From Brevundimonas sp. UBA7664 (GTDB taxonomy: Bacteria; Pseudomonadota; Alphaproteobacteria; Caulobacterales; Caulobacteraceae), in the NCBI RefSeq assembly GCF_002483305.1, contig NZ_DLHQ01000014.1, positions 9,084 through 62,768 of the forward strand: a stretch of 53,685 nucleotides of DNA. Reading direction: 5' to 3'. The translations under genes and the position numbers were made by a program. Under the pieces are notes generated by a model. The model was not told the origin of the DNA, did no database searches, and saw only the letters and a program-made list of their open reading frames with translations. Each line of letters opens with the position of its first letter. The first letter of the stretch is position 1. Positions 40,733 through 50,387 of the stretch are shown here, piece after piece.

Positions 40733-41413
40733 ATGCGTTTCGCCGCCCTCGCCTCCGCCGCCGCCGTGGCCCTGATGTTCTCGGCCACCTGCGCCGCCGC
40801 CCAGTCGCCCCAAAGCGACCCCCGCGGCCAGCGCGGCCGCAGCCCGCAGGAGCAGCAGGAAGAGAACGGCGGCCGCAGCAGCGCGCCCCGGCTCGCGCCC
40901 CTGGGCCGCAGCGCCGCGGCAGGCCCCTGCCCGTTTGTGAAGGTGCTGTACGACGCCGCCCGTTATGTCGAACTGACCGACGTCTCCGGCCCGATCACGA
41001 TCGCGAACGTCGGCTTCACCGGCGAGATCGAGGGTCTCGTTTCGGATTGCGCCTATCAGTCGGATGACCCGATCACCGTGCAGGCCCGGGTGCAGTTCAA
41101 CCTGGGCCGCGGTCCCCGGGCGCAAGGCGACGGCCTGACCTATCGCTACTGGATCGCTGTGACCGAACGGAACCGCGCGGTTCTGGACAAGCAGTATTTC
41201 GACCTGCCGGTCAGTTTCGATGGCGGGGACAGTACGACGGTGACCCAGGATCAGACGATCATCATCCCGCGCGCCGAGGCCACGACCAGCGGCGATAATT
41301 TCGAAATCCTGGTCGGCTTCGATGTCACCCCGGCGATGGCCGAGTTCAACCGGTCCGGCAGCCGATTCCGCGTCAACGCCGGAACCGGCGCCGCCCAGCC
41401 GCCGGCGCAGTAA
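40733..41413 (+). CDS. secreted protein of unknown function
   Basis: A 226-residue protein with signal peptide (cleavage near CAAAQS, residue 24), a charged Gln/Arg-rich linker, then a strand-rich domain (about 65-210: CPFVKVLYDAARYVEL to FEILVGFDVTPAMAEF). No family recognised; the layout suits a periplasmic beta-sandwich. The start at 40733 excludes a longer frame without a ribosome site. The stop overlaps argS (TAATG), so it is coupled to an essential gene. Confidence 0.8.
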   Translation: MRFAALASAAAVALMFSATCAAAQSPQSDPRGQRGRSPQEQQEENGGRSSAPRLAPLGRSAAAGPCPFVKVLYDAARYVELTDVSGPITIANVGFTGEIEGLVSDCAYQSDDPITVQARVQFNLGRGPRAQGDGLTYRYWIAVTERNRAVLDKQYFDLPVSFDGGDSTTVTQDQTIIIPRAEATTSGDNFEILVGFDVTPAMAEFNRSGSRFRVNAGTGAAQPPAQ

Positions 41414-43215
41414 TGACCGACCTCAGGACTGTTCTGGGCGAAGCGGTCGGAGCCGCCTTCGCCGCCGAAGGCGTGGACGCCGCCCTGGCGAAAGTCACCT
41501 CCTCCGATCGACCCGATCTGGCGGACTTCCAGTCCAACGGCGCGCTCGCCGCCGCCAAGGCGCTGAAGGCCAATCCGCGCGAGCTGGCGGCCCGTGTCGC
41601 TGACCGGCTGAAGAGCGATCCGCGCCTGTCGTCCGTCGAGGTCGCCGGACCAGGCTTCATCAACCTGAAACTGGCCGATGGGGCGCTTTCGGCGCGCGCC
41701 GCCGAGGTGGCCGGCGACGGCGAACACGCCGGAGCCTCGCTGGTGGCTTCACCCCGCAAGGTGATCATCGACTTCGCCGGGCCCAACGTGGCCAAGCCGA
41801 TGCACGTCGGCCATCTGCGCTCGTCCATCATCGGCGAGAGCCTGAAACGCATCTTCCGCTTTCGCGGCGACACGGTCTGGGGCGACGCCCATTTCGGCGA
41901 CTGGGGCTTCCAGATGGGGCTGCTGATCGTCGCCGTCGGCGACGAGGGCAAGGCCGACGGCTTCCTTGCCGAGGGCGACGGTCCCTTCCCGGCCGAAAGC
42001 CCCGTCACGCTCGAGGACCTGGAACGGCTCTACCCCGCCGCCGCGGCCAGGGCCAAGGAGGACGCCGCCTTCCGCGACCGCGCCCGCAAGGCGACAGCGG
42101 AGCTGCAGGGCGGACGGCCCGGCTATCGCGCACTGTGGGCCCATTTCGTCGCCGTCAGCCGGACGGCGCTGGAACGCGAGTTCGGCGCCCTCGGCGTCAC
42201 CTTCGACCTGTGGAACGGCGAGAGCGACGCGGATCCGGTCATGGCGGAAATGATCGCCCACCTTGAGGCCACGGGCCTGCTGGTCGAGGACGACGGCGCC
42301 CGCGTGATTCACGTCGCCCGGCCCGGCGAGACGCGCAAGCGCAAGCTGGCGGACGGATCGGTGATCGAGGCCCCGAGCCCGCCGCCATTGCTGGTCATCT
42401 CGTCCGAAGGCTCGGCCATGTACGGTACGACCGACCTGGCCACCATCCTCGACCGTCGCAAGGCGATCGACCCCGACCTGATCCTGTACGTCGTCGACGA
42501 ACGGCAGGCCGAGCATTTCGAACAGGTGTTCCGCGCCGCTTATCTGGCCGGCTACGCCGCAGAGGGCTCGCTGGACCACCTCGGCTTCGGCACCATGAAC
42601 GGCCCTGACGGCAAGCCCTTCAAGACCCGCGCCGGCGGGGTGCTGAAGCTGCACGACCTGATCACCATGGCCACGGACAAGGCCCGTGAGCGGTTGCAGG
42701 AGGCGAAGCTGGGCGCCGATCTGCCCGATGCCGAGTTCGAAGACATCGCCCGCAAGGTGGCGGTCGCCGCGCTGAAATTCGCCGACCTCTCGAACAGCCG
42801 GACCACCAGCTACATCTTCGACCTCGACCGCTTCATGAGCTTCGAGGGCAAGACCGGGCCGTACCTCCTCTACCAGGCGGTCCGTATCAAATCCCTGCTG
42901 CGCAAGGGCGCGGACCAGGGCGCGGCGCCCGGTCCGATCGTGATCGCCGAGCCGGCCGAACGCGATCTGGCCCTGACGCTGGACGCCTTCTCCCAGGCCG
43001 TGACCGACGCCTATGACAAACGGATGCCGCACGTCATCGCCGAGCACGCCTACCGTCTGGCGCAGTCGTTCTCGAAATTCTACGCCGCCTGCCCTGTGCT
43101 GGTCGCGCCGGATGAGGCGACGAAGGGCTCGCGCCTGACCCTGTCGAAGGCGGCGCTGGACCAGCTGGAGACGGCGCTGGACCTGCTGGGCATCGACACG
43201 CCGGAGCGGATGTAG
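41413..43215 (+). CDS. argS: ArgS, arginyl-tRNA synthetase
   Basis: A 600-residue class I synthetase. The HIGH motif is HVGHLRSSIIGE at about residues 136-146; as in many ArgRS, a canonical KMSKS is absent and replaced by the GKPFKTRAGG region near 400. The C-terminal helical domain binds the anticodon. The ATG overlaps the stop of the upstream gene. Confidence 0.97.
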   Translation: MTDLRTVLGEAVGAAFAAEGVDAALAKVTSSDRPDLADFQSNGALAAAKALKANPRELAARVADRLKSDPRLSSVEVAGPGFINLKLADGALSARAAEVAGDGEHAGASLVASPRKVIIDFAGPNVAKPMHVGHLRSSIIGESLKRIFRFRGDTVWGDAHFGDWGFQMGLLIVAVGDEGKADGFLAEGDGPFPAESPVTLEDLERLYPAAAARAKEDAAFRDRARKATAELQGGRPGYRALWAHFVAVSRTALEREFGALGVTFDLWNGESDADPVMAEMIAHLEATGLLVEDDGARVIHVARPGETRKRKLADGSVIEAPSPPPLLVISSEGSAMYGTTDLATILDRRKAIDPDLILYVVDERQAEHFEQVFRAAYLAGYAAEGSLDHLGFGTMNGPDGKPFKTRAGGVLKLHDLITMATDKARERLQEAKLGADLPDAEFEDIARKVAVAALKFADLSNSRTTSYIFDLDRFMSFEGKTGPYLLYQAVRIKSLLRKGADQGAAPGPIVIAEPAERDLALTLDAFSQAVTDAYDKRMPHVIAEHAYRLAQSFSKFYAACPVLVAPDEATKGSRLTLSKAALDQLETALDLLGIDTPERM

Positions 43216-43247
43216 GTTAGACTGGCGCCTCAGCAGGGAGACCGCCC

Positions 43248-44261
43248 ATGTCGCTCGACACCTATATCGCCGGCCTGCCCAAGGCGGAGCTGCATCTGCA
43301 TATCGAGGGCAGTCTCGAGCCCGAGCTGATGTTCGAACTGGCGCAGCGCAACGGCGTGGCCATCCCGTTCGACAGCGTCGAGGCGGTACGCGCCGCCTAT
43401 GATTTCTCGAACCTGCAGGACTTCCTCGACATCTATTATGCCGGGGCGAATGTGCTGCTGACCCGCCGGGACTTCGAGGACCTGGCCTTCGCCTATTTCC
43501 AGCGCGCCGCGGCCGACAATGTGCGTCACGCCGAGATCTTCTTCGACCCGCAGACGCACACCGACCGGGGCGTGCCCTTCGGCGTGGTGGTCGAGGGGCT
43601 GATCGCCGGCATGGACCGGGCGAAGGCCGAACTGGGCGTGACGTCAGGCCTGATCCTCAGCTTCCTGCGCCACCTGACCGAAGATGAGGCCTTCGCGACC
43701 CTCGAGTCGGCGAAGCCGTATCTGCATCATTTCGTCGGCGTCGGCCTGGACTCGTCGGAGGTCGGCCACCCGCCGTCCAAGTTCGAGCGCGTCTTCGCCG
43801 CCGCGCGGGACCTCGGCTTGAAGCTCTGCGCCCACGCCGGCGAGGAGGGCCCGCCGGCCTATGTCCGCGAGGCGCTGGACCTGCTGCACATCGACCGCAT
43901 GGACCATGGCAACCGGTCGATGGAGGACGAGGCCCTGATCCAGCGGCTGGCGGCGTCGCGGATGACGCTGACGGTGTGCCCGCTGTCGAACCTGAAGCTC
44001 TGCGTCGTGAAGGACCTGAAGGATCATCCCGTGCCGGAGATGCTCCGCCGCGGTCTGCACGTGACCCTGAACTCGGACGATCCGGCCTATTTCGGCGGCT
44101 ATGTGAACGAGAACTACCGCCAGCTGGCGACGGCCGTCGGCCTGACGCGCGAACAGGTCACCCTGCTGGCGCGCAACAGTTTCGAGGGGTCGTTCCTGGA
44201 CGAGGCGGACAAGGCCGCGCGGATCGCCGAAGTCGAGGCTTGGGCCGCCCGTTCCGCTTGA
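43248..44261 (+). CDS. adenine deaminase (adenosine deaminase family)
   Basis: A 337-residue zinc amidohydrolase. Metal ligands are HLHIEGS (His16, His18), the His in CAHAGEEG, and the Asp of LNSDDPAYFGG. GLDSSEVGHPPSKF marks the adenine deaminase (Aah1/Ade2-like) branch rather than true adenosine deaminase, so it most likely turns adenine into hypoxanthine. It lies 35 bases upstream of the glycine riboswitch, probably in a separate transcript. Confidence 0.9.
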   Translation: MSLDTYIAGLPKAELHLHIEGSLEPELMFELAQRNGVAIPFDSVEAVRAAYDFSNLQDFLDIYYAGANVLLTRRDFEDLAFAYFQRAAADNVRHAEIFFDPQTHTDRGVPFGVVVEGLIAGMDRAKAELGVTSGLILSFLRHLTEDEAFATLESAKPYLHHFVGVGLDSSEVGHPPSKFERVFAAARDLGLKLCAHAGEEGPPAYVREALDLLHIDRMDHGNRSMEDEALIQRLAASRMTLTVCPLSNLKLCVVKDLKDHPVPEMLRRGLHVTLNSDDPAYFGGYVNENYRQLATAVGLTREQVTLLARNSFEGSFLDEADKAARIAEVEAWAARSA

Positions 44262-44293
44262 CTTCGCCCCGGAGTCGGGGCCTAGGTCGCGAC

Positions 44294-44481
44294 GCTCTCG
44301 CGGGAGAGATCGGAGCCCTTTCGAGGGGTCCGGAGCCGAAGGCGCAACCGCCCCGGAAACGCTCAGGCAAACGGACCGCGAAGGCATACGGACGCTGGAA
44401 AGTCGCTCCTTGCGGGCGCGCCGACGGAGCAAGACGCCTTCACTTGAGGCGCCGGAATCTCTCAGGCTTCAGGACAGCGGG
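44294..44481 (+). promoter_or_regulatory. tandem glycine riboswitch
   Basis: Two glycine aptamers in the leader of gcvT. The first (about 44294-44382) has GCGGGAGAG, the GCCGAAGGCGCAA core and GGAAACGCTCAGGCAAA before GGACCGC. The second (about 44391-44481) has CTGGAAAG, GACGGAGCAAGACGCC and GGAATCTCTCAGGC before GGACAGCGG. In this class, glycine binding turns on the glycine cleavage operon. Only 52 bases separate it from gcvT, so translational control is possible. Confidence 0.95.
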
Positions 44482-44533
44482 GGCGCGAGGACGGCGGAGC
44501 TTTCCGCCCCGGTACGCGACTCTGAAGGCCGAC

Positions 44534-45649
44534 ATGACCGACGACACCTTGAAGACGACGCCCCTCAACGCCGCGCACCGCGCGCTCGGCGCCCGTATGG
44601 TGGGCTTTGGCGGCTATGATATGCCGGTCCAGTACGAGGGCGTGCTGGCCGAGCACCGCTGGACCCGCGAACACGCCGGCCTGTTCGACGTCTCACACAT
44701 GGGCCAGTGCAAGATCACCGGCGAGGACGCCGTCGCCCAGTTCGAGCGCTTCGTGCCCGGCGACTATGCGATCCTCAAGGCGGGGCGGCAGAAATACAGC
44801 CTGCTGCTGAACGCCGAAGGCGGGATCATGGACGACCTGATGGCGGGCCGGCCCGACCATGACGGCCTCTATGTGGTGGTCAACGCCGGCAACAAGGACG
44901 CCGATTTCGCTTTCCTCGAGGCCAACCTGTCCGGCGACGCCAAGCTGACGGTCCTGTCCGACCGGGCGCTGATCGCCATTCAGGGCCCGGAAGCGGCCGA
45001 GGTCATGGCGGCGCACGAGCCGGTCCTGGCCGAGTTCGGCTTCATGGACTGCGCCCGGCTGGTGCTGTTCGGGGTCGACTGCTTCGTGTCGCGCTCGGGC
45101 TACACCGGCGAGGACGGCTATGAGATTTCGGTGCCGAACGCGGACGCCGAGCGCATCTGGACTGCCATCCTGAAGGACGCCCGCGTCAAGCCGATCGGCC
45201 TGGGCGCCCGCGACAGCCTGCGACTGGAAGCCGGCCTGCCGCTGCACGGCCACGACATCGACCCGACGACCAGCCCGGTCGAGGGCGCCCTGACCTTCGC
45301 CCTGTCGAAGTCGCGCAAGGAGCGCGCCGATTTCAACGGCGCCGACCGCATTCTCAAGGAACTGGCCGACGGCCCGTCGCGGGTCCGCGTCGGTCTGAGC
45401 GTCAAGGAAGGCGCCCCGGCCCGTGAAGGGGCCGAGATCGCCGACATGGACGGAAACGTGATCGGCAACGTCACATCGGGCGGCCCCTCGCCGACGTTGG
45501 GCCGCAACATCGCCATGGGCTATGTCCCGCCGAAATTCGCCGATCTGGGCACGGAACTGAAGGTCATCGTGCGCGGCAAGCCCGCCGCCGCCGAGGTCGT
45601 CGCCATGCCTTTCGTCGCCCAACGCTACTATCGCAAACCGAAAGCCTGA
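44534..45649 (+). CDS. gcvT: GcvT, aminomethyltransferase (T protein)
   Basis: A 371-residue folate-dependent enzyme of the glycine cleavage system that passes the methylene group to tetrahydrofolate and releases ammonia. Motifs are GARMVGFGGYDMPVQY, DVSHMGQ, RSGYTGEDGYEI and GLGARDSLRLEAGLPL. The ATG at 44534 follows the riboswitch; the frame extending upstream overlaps it and is not coding. Confidence 0.97.
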   Translation: MTDDTLKTTPLNAAHRALGARMVGFGGYDMPVQYEGVLAEHRWTREHAGLFDVSHMGQCKITGEDAVAQFERFVPGDYAILKAGRQKYSLLLNAEGGIMDDLMAGRPDHDGLYVVVNAGNKDADFAFLEANLSGDAKLTVLSDRALIAIQGPEAAEVMAAHEPVLAEFGFMDCARLVLFGVDCFVSRSGYTGEDGYEISVPNADAERIWTAILKDARVKPIGLGARDSLRLEAGLPLHGHDIDPTTSPVEGALTFALSKSRKERADFNGADRILKELADGPSRVRVGLSVKEGAPAREGAEIADMDGNVIGNVTSGGPSPTLGRNIAMGYVPPKFADLGTELKVIVRGKPAAAEVVAMPFVAQRYYRKPKA

Positions 45650-45660
45650 GGATCGGACCG

Positions 45661-46023
45661 ATGCATTTTTCCAAGGATCACGAGTGGGTTCGCTTCGACG
45701 GCGACATCGCCACCGTCGGAATTTCCAAGCACGCCGCTGACGCCCTGGGCGACGTGGTGTTCGTCGAGACGCCGGAAGCCGGCAAGACCGTCTCGAAGGG
45801 CGACAGTTTCGCCGTCGTCGAGAGCGTCAAGGCGGCTTCGGACGTCTACGCCCCGGTCTCGGGCGAAGTCATCGAGGGCAACGCCGCCCTCGCCACCGCC
45901 CCCGAAACCGTCAACGCCGATCCCGAAGGCGAGGGCTGGTTCGCGAAGATCCGGGTCTCCGACGCCTCGACCGGCGGCCTGATGGACCGCGCCGCCTACG
46001 ACGCCTTCCTCACCTCTCTCTAA
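45661..46023 (+). CDS. gcvH: GcvH, lipoyl carrier (H protein)
   Basis: A 120-residue protein whose lipoyl-lysine is Lys57 in VVESVKAASD. It shuttles the aminomethyl group between P, T and L proteins. Normal length; second gene of the operon, 11 bases after gcvT. Confidence 0.97.
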   Translation: MHFSKDHEWVRFDGDIATVGISKHAADALGDVVFVETPEAGKTVSKGDSFAVVESVKAASDVYAPVSGEVIEGNAALATAPETVNADPEGEGWFAKIRVSDASTGGLMDRAAYDAFLTSL

Positions 46024-46053
46024 GCCCTTCCCTCCCGCACGGATCTCCCCGCC

Positions 46054-47397
46054 ATGCGCTACCTGCCGCTGACGCCCGACGACCGCTCCGCCATGCTGGC
46101 GGCGATCGGGGCCAAATCCATCGATGACCTGTTCGTGGACGTGCCCGAAGCGGCGCGCCGCGACGGCTTCGTCGACCTGCCGCGCGTGGCGGGCGAACTG
46201 GAAGTCGAGCGGGCGCTGGGGGCCATGGCGGCGAAGAACGCCTCGGCGGGCTCCGTGCCCTTCTTCTGCGGCGCCGGCGCCTACAAGCACCATGTGCCGG
46301 CGACGGTGGACCACGTGATCCAGCGCTCGGAGTTCCTGACCAGCTACACGCCGTACCAGCCGGAAATCGCCCAGGGCACGCTGCAGTATCTGTACGAATT
46401 CCAGACCCAGGTCGCGAACCTGACCGGCATGCCGGTGGCCAACGCCAGCCTGTATGACGGTTCGACCGCCATGGCCGAGGGCGTGCTGATGGCGACCCGC
46501 GTGACCCGCCGCAACAAGGCGGTAATCTCGGGCGGGGTGCATCCCCACTATGTCCGGGCGACCGAGACCGTGGTCCACGCGGTCGGCGTCGAGACCCAGG
46601 TCCTGACCGCCGCCGTCGACGCCGAGGCGGACGTCATCGCGCAGATCGGACCGGACACCGCCTGCGTCGTCGTCCAGACCCCGAACGTCTTCGGCACGGC
46701 CACCGATGTGACGAAGATCGCCGAAGCGGCCCACGCCGCCGGCGCCCTGCTGATCGTCGTGGTCACGGAGGCCGTGTCGATGGGCCTGCTGAAATCGCCG
46801 GGCGAAATGGGGGCCGACATCGTCGCCGCCGAAGGCCAGTCGATCGGCAATGCGCTGAATTTCGGCGGCCCGTACGTCGGCCTGTTCGCCTGCCGCGAAA
46901 AACTGGTCCGCCAGATGCCGGGTCGCCTGACCGGCGAGACGGTGGATGCCGATGGCAAGCGTGGCTTCGTCCTGACCCTGTCGACCCGCGAGCAGCACAT
47001 CCGCCGCGACAAGGCGACGTCGAACATCTGCACCAACTCGGGCCTCTGCACCCTGGCCTTCACCATCCACATGAGCCTGTTGGGCGAGACCGGGCTGCGC
47101 AAGATGGCCCTGCTAAATCACGAGAAGGCGCTGGCGACCCGCGACGCGCTGGCGGCGATCCCGGGCGTCGAGGTCCTGACCCCGCGCTTCTTCAACGAGT
47201 TCGCGGTGAAGCTGCCGAAGCCGGCCGCCGAGGTGGTCGAGCAACTGGCCCAGCACCGCATTCTGGCCGGCGTGCCCTACAGCCGCCTCGCCCCCGACGC
47301 CGGCATGGACGATGTCCTGCTGGTCGCGGCGACCGAGATGACCATGGACGGCGACATCAAAATCCTGGCGAGCGCGCTCGCCAAGGTCTGCGCGTAA
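46054..47397 (+). CDS. gcvPA: GcvPA, glycine dehydrogenase subunit 1
   Basis: The N-terminal half of the split P protein, 447 residues. FFCGAGAYKHHVPATVDHVI, TPYQPEIAQGTLQ and NASLYDGSTA are typical. With GcvPB it forms the PLP-dependent decarboxylase. 30 bases after gcvH. Confidence 0.97.
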   Translation: MRYLPLTPDDRSAMLAAIGAKSIDDLFVDVPEAARRDGFVDLPRVAGELEVERALGAMAAKNASAGSVPFFCGAGAYKHHVPATVDHVIQRSEFLTSYTPYQPEIAQGTLQYLYEFQTQVANLTGMPVANASLYDGSTAMAEGVLMATRVTRRNKAVISGGVHPHYVRATETVVHAVGVETQVLTAAVDAEADVIAQIGPDTACVVVQTPNVFGTATDVTKIAEAAHAAGALLIVVVTEAVSMGLLKSPGEMGADIVAAEGQSIGNALNFGGPYVGLFACREKLVRQMPGRLTGETVDADGKRGFVLTLSTREQHIRRDKATSNICTNSGLCTLAFTIHMSLLGETGLRKMALLNHEKALATRDALAAIPGVEVLTPRFFNEFAVKLPKPAAEVVEQLAQHRILAGVPYSRLAPDAGMDDVLLVAATEMTMDGDIKILASALAKVCA

Positions 47398-47409
47398 GGA
47401 GCCGGGACC

Positions 47410-48981
47410 ATGAGCACGATGAACACCGTCGGCCGCCCGACCAGCCCGAACCGCGTCGAGAGCAAGCCCGCCACCCTGACCGGCGCCCGGGGCCTGCTGC
47501 AGGACGAGCATCTGATCTTCGAGAGCGACGGCTGGGGCAAGACCGGCGTCGACCTGCCCGAGCCGAAAGCGGACGGTTCTGATCTGGGTGATCTGGTCCG
47601 CAAGGATCCGATCGGCCTGCCGGGTCTCTCCGAGCCCGAGACGATGCGCCACTATGTGCGCCTGTCGCAGAAGAACCACGCCATCGACCTGGCCATCTAT
47701 CCGCTGGGCTCGTGCACGATGAAGCACAACCCGCGCCTCAACGAGAAGATGGCCCGCCTGCCCGGCTTCTCCGACATCCACCCGCTGCAGCCGACGTCCA
47801 CCGTGCAGGGCGCGCTGGAGCTGATGGATACGCTGGCGCACTGGCTCAAGACCCTGACCGGCATGCCCGCCGTGGCCCTGTCGCCCAAGGCCGGCGCCCA
47901 TGGCGAGCTGTGCGGCCTGATGGCCATCCGCGCCGCCCACGAGGCCTCGGGCCAGCATGAGCAGCGCCGCAAGGTGCTGGTGCCGACCTCGGCCCACGGG
48001 ACCAATCCGGCCACCGCCGCCTTCGTCGGCTATACGGTGGTGGAAGTGGCCCAGACCGACGACGGCCGCGTCGATGTGGCCGATCTGGCCTCCAAGCTGG
48101 GCGACGACGTCGCCGCCATCATGGTGACCAATCCGAACACCTGCGGCCTGTTCGAGCGCGATATCCTCGAGATCAGCCGCCTGACCCATGAGGCCGGCGC
48201 CTATTTCTACTGCGACGGGGCCAACTTCAACGCCATCGTCGGCCGGGTCCGTCCGGGCGATCTGGGCGTCGATGCGATGCACATCAACCTGCACAAGACC
48301 TTCTCGACGCCGCACGGCGGCGGCGGGCCGGGCGCGGGTCCGGTGGTGCTGTCGGAGGCGCTGGCGCCGTTCGCGCCGGCCCCGTGGGTCGTGCATGACG
48401 CCGACGGCTATCGCCTGATCGAGCGCGAGGAAGACGAGGCGGCCCAGGCCTTCGGCCGGCTGTGCGCCTTCCAGGGCCAGATGGGCATGTACACCCGCGC
48501 GCTCAGCTACATGATGAGCCACGGCTCCGACGGCCTGCGCCAGGTCGCCGAGGATGCGGTGCTGAACGCGAACTATATCAAGGCCCGACTTTCGGACCTG
48601 ATGAGCGCCGCCTTCCCGGACGGGCCGTGCATGCACGAGGCCCTGTTCGACGATGAATGGCTGAAGGGCACGGAGGTGACCACGCTCGACTTCGCCAAGG
48701 CGATGATCGACGAGGGCTTCCACCCGATGACCATGTATTTCCCCCTGGTCGTCCACGGCGCCATGCTGATCGAGCCGACCGAGACGGAGTCCAAGCAGGA
48801 GCTGGATCGCTTCATCCACGCCATGCGGGCGCTGGCGGAAGCGGCCAAGGCCGGCGACGTCGACCGGTTCAAGGGCGCCCCCTTCCATGCACCGATGAAG
48901 CGTCTGGACGAGACCCGCGCCGCCCGCTCGCCGGTGCTGCGCTGGACGGCGCCGGAAGGGTCGAATATCGCCGCCGAATAG
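47410..48981 (+). CDS. gcvPB: GcvPB, glycine dehydrogenase subunit 2
   Basis: The catalytic half of the P protein, 523 residues. The PLP lysine is Lys296 in LHKTFSTPHGGGG. YPLGSCTMKHNPR and PTSAHGTNPA also match. The start at 47410 is the ATG 12 bases after the gcvPA stop, with AAGGAG upstream. Last gene of the riboswitch-controlled operon. Confidence 0.97.
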   Translation: MSTMNTVGRPTSPNRVESKPATLTGARGLLQDEHLIFESDGWGKTGVDLPEPKADGSDLGDLVRKDPIGLPGLSEPETMRHYVRLSQKNHAIDLAIYPLGSCTMKHNPRLNEKMARLPGFSDIHPLQPTSTVQGALELMDTLAHWLKTLTGMPAVALSPKAGAHGELCGLMAIRAAHEASGQHEQRRKVLVPTSAHGTNPATAAFVGYTVVEVAQTDDGRVDVADLASKLGDDVAAIMVTNPNTCGLFERDILEISRLTHEAGAYFYCDGANFNAIVGRVRPGDLGVDAMHINLHKTFSTPHGGGGPGAGPVVLSEALAPFAPAPWVVHDADGYRLIEREEDEAAQAFGRLCAFQGQMGMYTRALSYMMSHGSDGLRQVAEDAVLNANYIKARLSDLMSAAFPDGPCMHEALFDDEWLKGTEVTTLDFAKAMIDEGFHPMTMYFPLVVHGAMLIEPTETESKQELDRFIHAMRALAEAAKAGDVDRFKGAPFHAPMKRLDETRAARSPVLRWTAPEGSNIAAE

Positions 48982-48989
48982 GCGTCGGG

Positions 48990-49691
48990 TCAGACGGGTT
49001 CGAACAGGAAGTTGTTGCTGTAGTCCGGGGCGCGCCAGAAGCGCTCGCCGGTCTGGTTCTGGTGGATCGCCAGGTCGAACTCGGACACCGGCCTGAGCGT
49101 CTTTGCCTGGATGAACCGGCCCGTGTAGCCGCGCGCCTCAAGGTGGCGGAAGCAGTCGAACACCGAGCCGGTCCGCAGGTGCCGTTGCTCGCATTCGAAC
49201 AGCAGGACCGGCCGGTCCTGGCGGAGGATGCGGTCGGCGCCGCGGAAGACGTCCAGTTCCGCGCCCTCGACATCGACCTTCAGTACGCCCAGCCGGTCTG
49301 ACGGAGCGAAATAGTCGTCGAGGGCCACGACGGGCACCTGCACCGTTTGCGCGCCGGCGATCGGGACCAGACTGGCCTCGGGCGAATTGACCGAGGGCAT
49401 GTACAGTTCGAGCACGCCGGAATGGTCCGACACGCCCTTCTGTTCGATCGTGACATTGCGCAGCGGCAGGGTCGCGGCGAGGGTCTCAAGGTAGGCGGCC
49501 AGTCCCGGCTGCGGCTCGAAGGCGACGACGCGCTCCGCCCAGCGGGCCATCCAGTAGAGGTAGCTGCCCTTGTTGGCGCCAACGTCGCAGGCCAGGTCGC
49601 CCGGCTTGGTGTGTCGACGGATCAGGGCCAGTTCGGCCGCCTGGTCGAGCAGGCGGGCCCGGTGGGCCCGCCAGAGGAAACGCGCTTTCAT
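48990..49691 (-). CDS. FkbM-family methyltransferase
   Basis: A 233-residue SAM-dependent O-methyltransferase-like protein. The SAM motif is CDVGANKGSYLYWMA, followed by VVAFEPQPGL and the LKVDVEGAELDVFRGA hallmark of FkbM proteins. Such enzymes often methylate sugars or secondary metabolites; the neighbourhood gives no clue. I start at MKARFLWRAHR (49691), since the longer frame lacks family sequence. Convergent with gcvPB. Confidence 0.9.
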   Translation of the reverse strand: MKARFLWRAHRARLLDQAAELALIRRHTKPGDLACDVGANKGSYLYWMARWAERVVAFEPQPGLAAYLETLAATLPLRNVTIEQKGVSDHSGVLELYMPSVNSPEASLVPIAGAQTVQVPVVALDDYFAPSDRLGVLKVDVEGAELDVFRGADRILRQDRPVLLFECEQRHLRTGSVFDCFRHLEARGYTGRFIQAKTLRPVSEFDLAIHQNQTGERFWRAPDYSNNFLFEPV

Positions 49692-49847
49692 CGGCGGACT
49701 ATACAGCCCCGGTTGTTCCCCGCCATCCGCGTCGTCGGTCGGTGGACGGCGGCCGCGCACGGCAATGTGATCGCCGGCCGCTTCAGCAGGCGTATGCTCA
49801 CATTTGCGTAGTCTGAGCCACAACAAGCGTTGGGAGGCGCTGCGGTC

Positions 49848-50333
49848 ATGATGTCACGCGTACAAAAAGGCATGATCGCCGGTCTGGCCGCAACGGTCGC
49901 GGTGTCGGTGCTCGAAGCCGCCAACCTTTATTTCGGGCCATGGACGGCCAGTTTTCCGCGATTGCTGTCCGTCATGCTGCAGACACCCGATCTGATGGTC
50001 GTCGGGTGGATCGCCCACTTCGTCGTCGGCACCCTGATACTGGGTCCGCTCTTCGGCGTGCTCTGCCCGCGACTGCCGACCGACACGCCCGAATCGAAGG
50101 GGATTCTCTTCGCGGTCGGAGCGTTCGTCGTGATGGGCCTCACCGTGGCGCCGCTGGTCGGCGTCCTGGGCGGTCGGCCGGTGGGCATCTTCTTCATGCA
50201 GGCGGGTTTCGGTACCCTGGCCTGGATGATCGCCACCCACGCCGTCTATGGCGTCGTGCTGGGCAGCGTCTACGGGCGGCTGGTGGAGCGAGGCAAACGG
50301 GCGCATGCGCCCGCCGGAGCCACGGCCCACTGA
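49848..50333 (+). CDS. four-helix membrane protein, unknown
   Basis: A 161-residue protein with four hydrophobic segments at about 9-28, 50-72, 85-106 and 114-140. GGGAGG lies ten bases before the ATG pair at 49848/49851. It looks like small uncharacterised membrane proteins (DUF6789-like), but I cannot assign a family with confidence. Divergent from the FkbM gene. Confidence 0.75.
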   Translation: MMSRVQKGMIAGLAATVAVSVLEAANLYFGPWTASFPRLLSVMLQTPDLMVVGWIAHFVVGTLILGPLFGVLCPRLPTDTPESKGILFAVGAFVVMGLTVAPLVGVLGGRPVGIFFMQAGFGTLAWMIATHAVYGVVLGSVYGRLVERGKRAHAPAGATAH

Positions 50334-50351
50334 CTTTGTTGGGCCGCGGTC

Positions 50352-50368
50352 ACAGGGCTCCGCCCTGT
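50352..50368. terminator. hairpin between convergent operons
   Basis: ACAGGGC-TCC-GCCCTGT, extendable by GGTC/GACC with one bulged base. It lies between the membrane gene and the atp operon, which converge here. There is no T run on either side. Confidence 0.45.
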
Positions 50369-50387
50369 CGACCCGACGCGGCCTGAC

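Noticed and set aside
44158..44533. open frames on both strands across the gcv leader
   Set aside because: The region is a clear tandem glycine riboswitch; the frames carry no protein family features.
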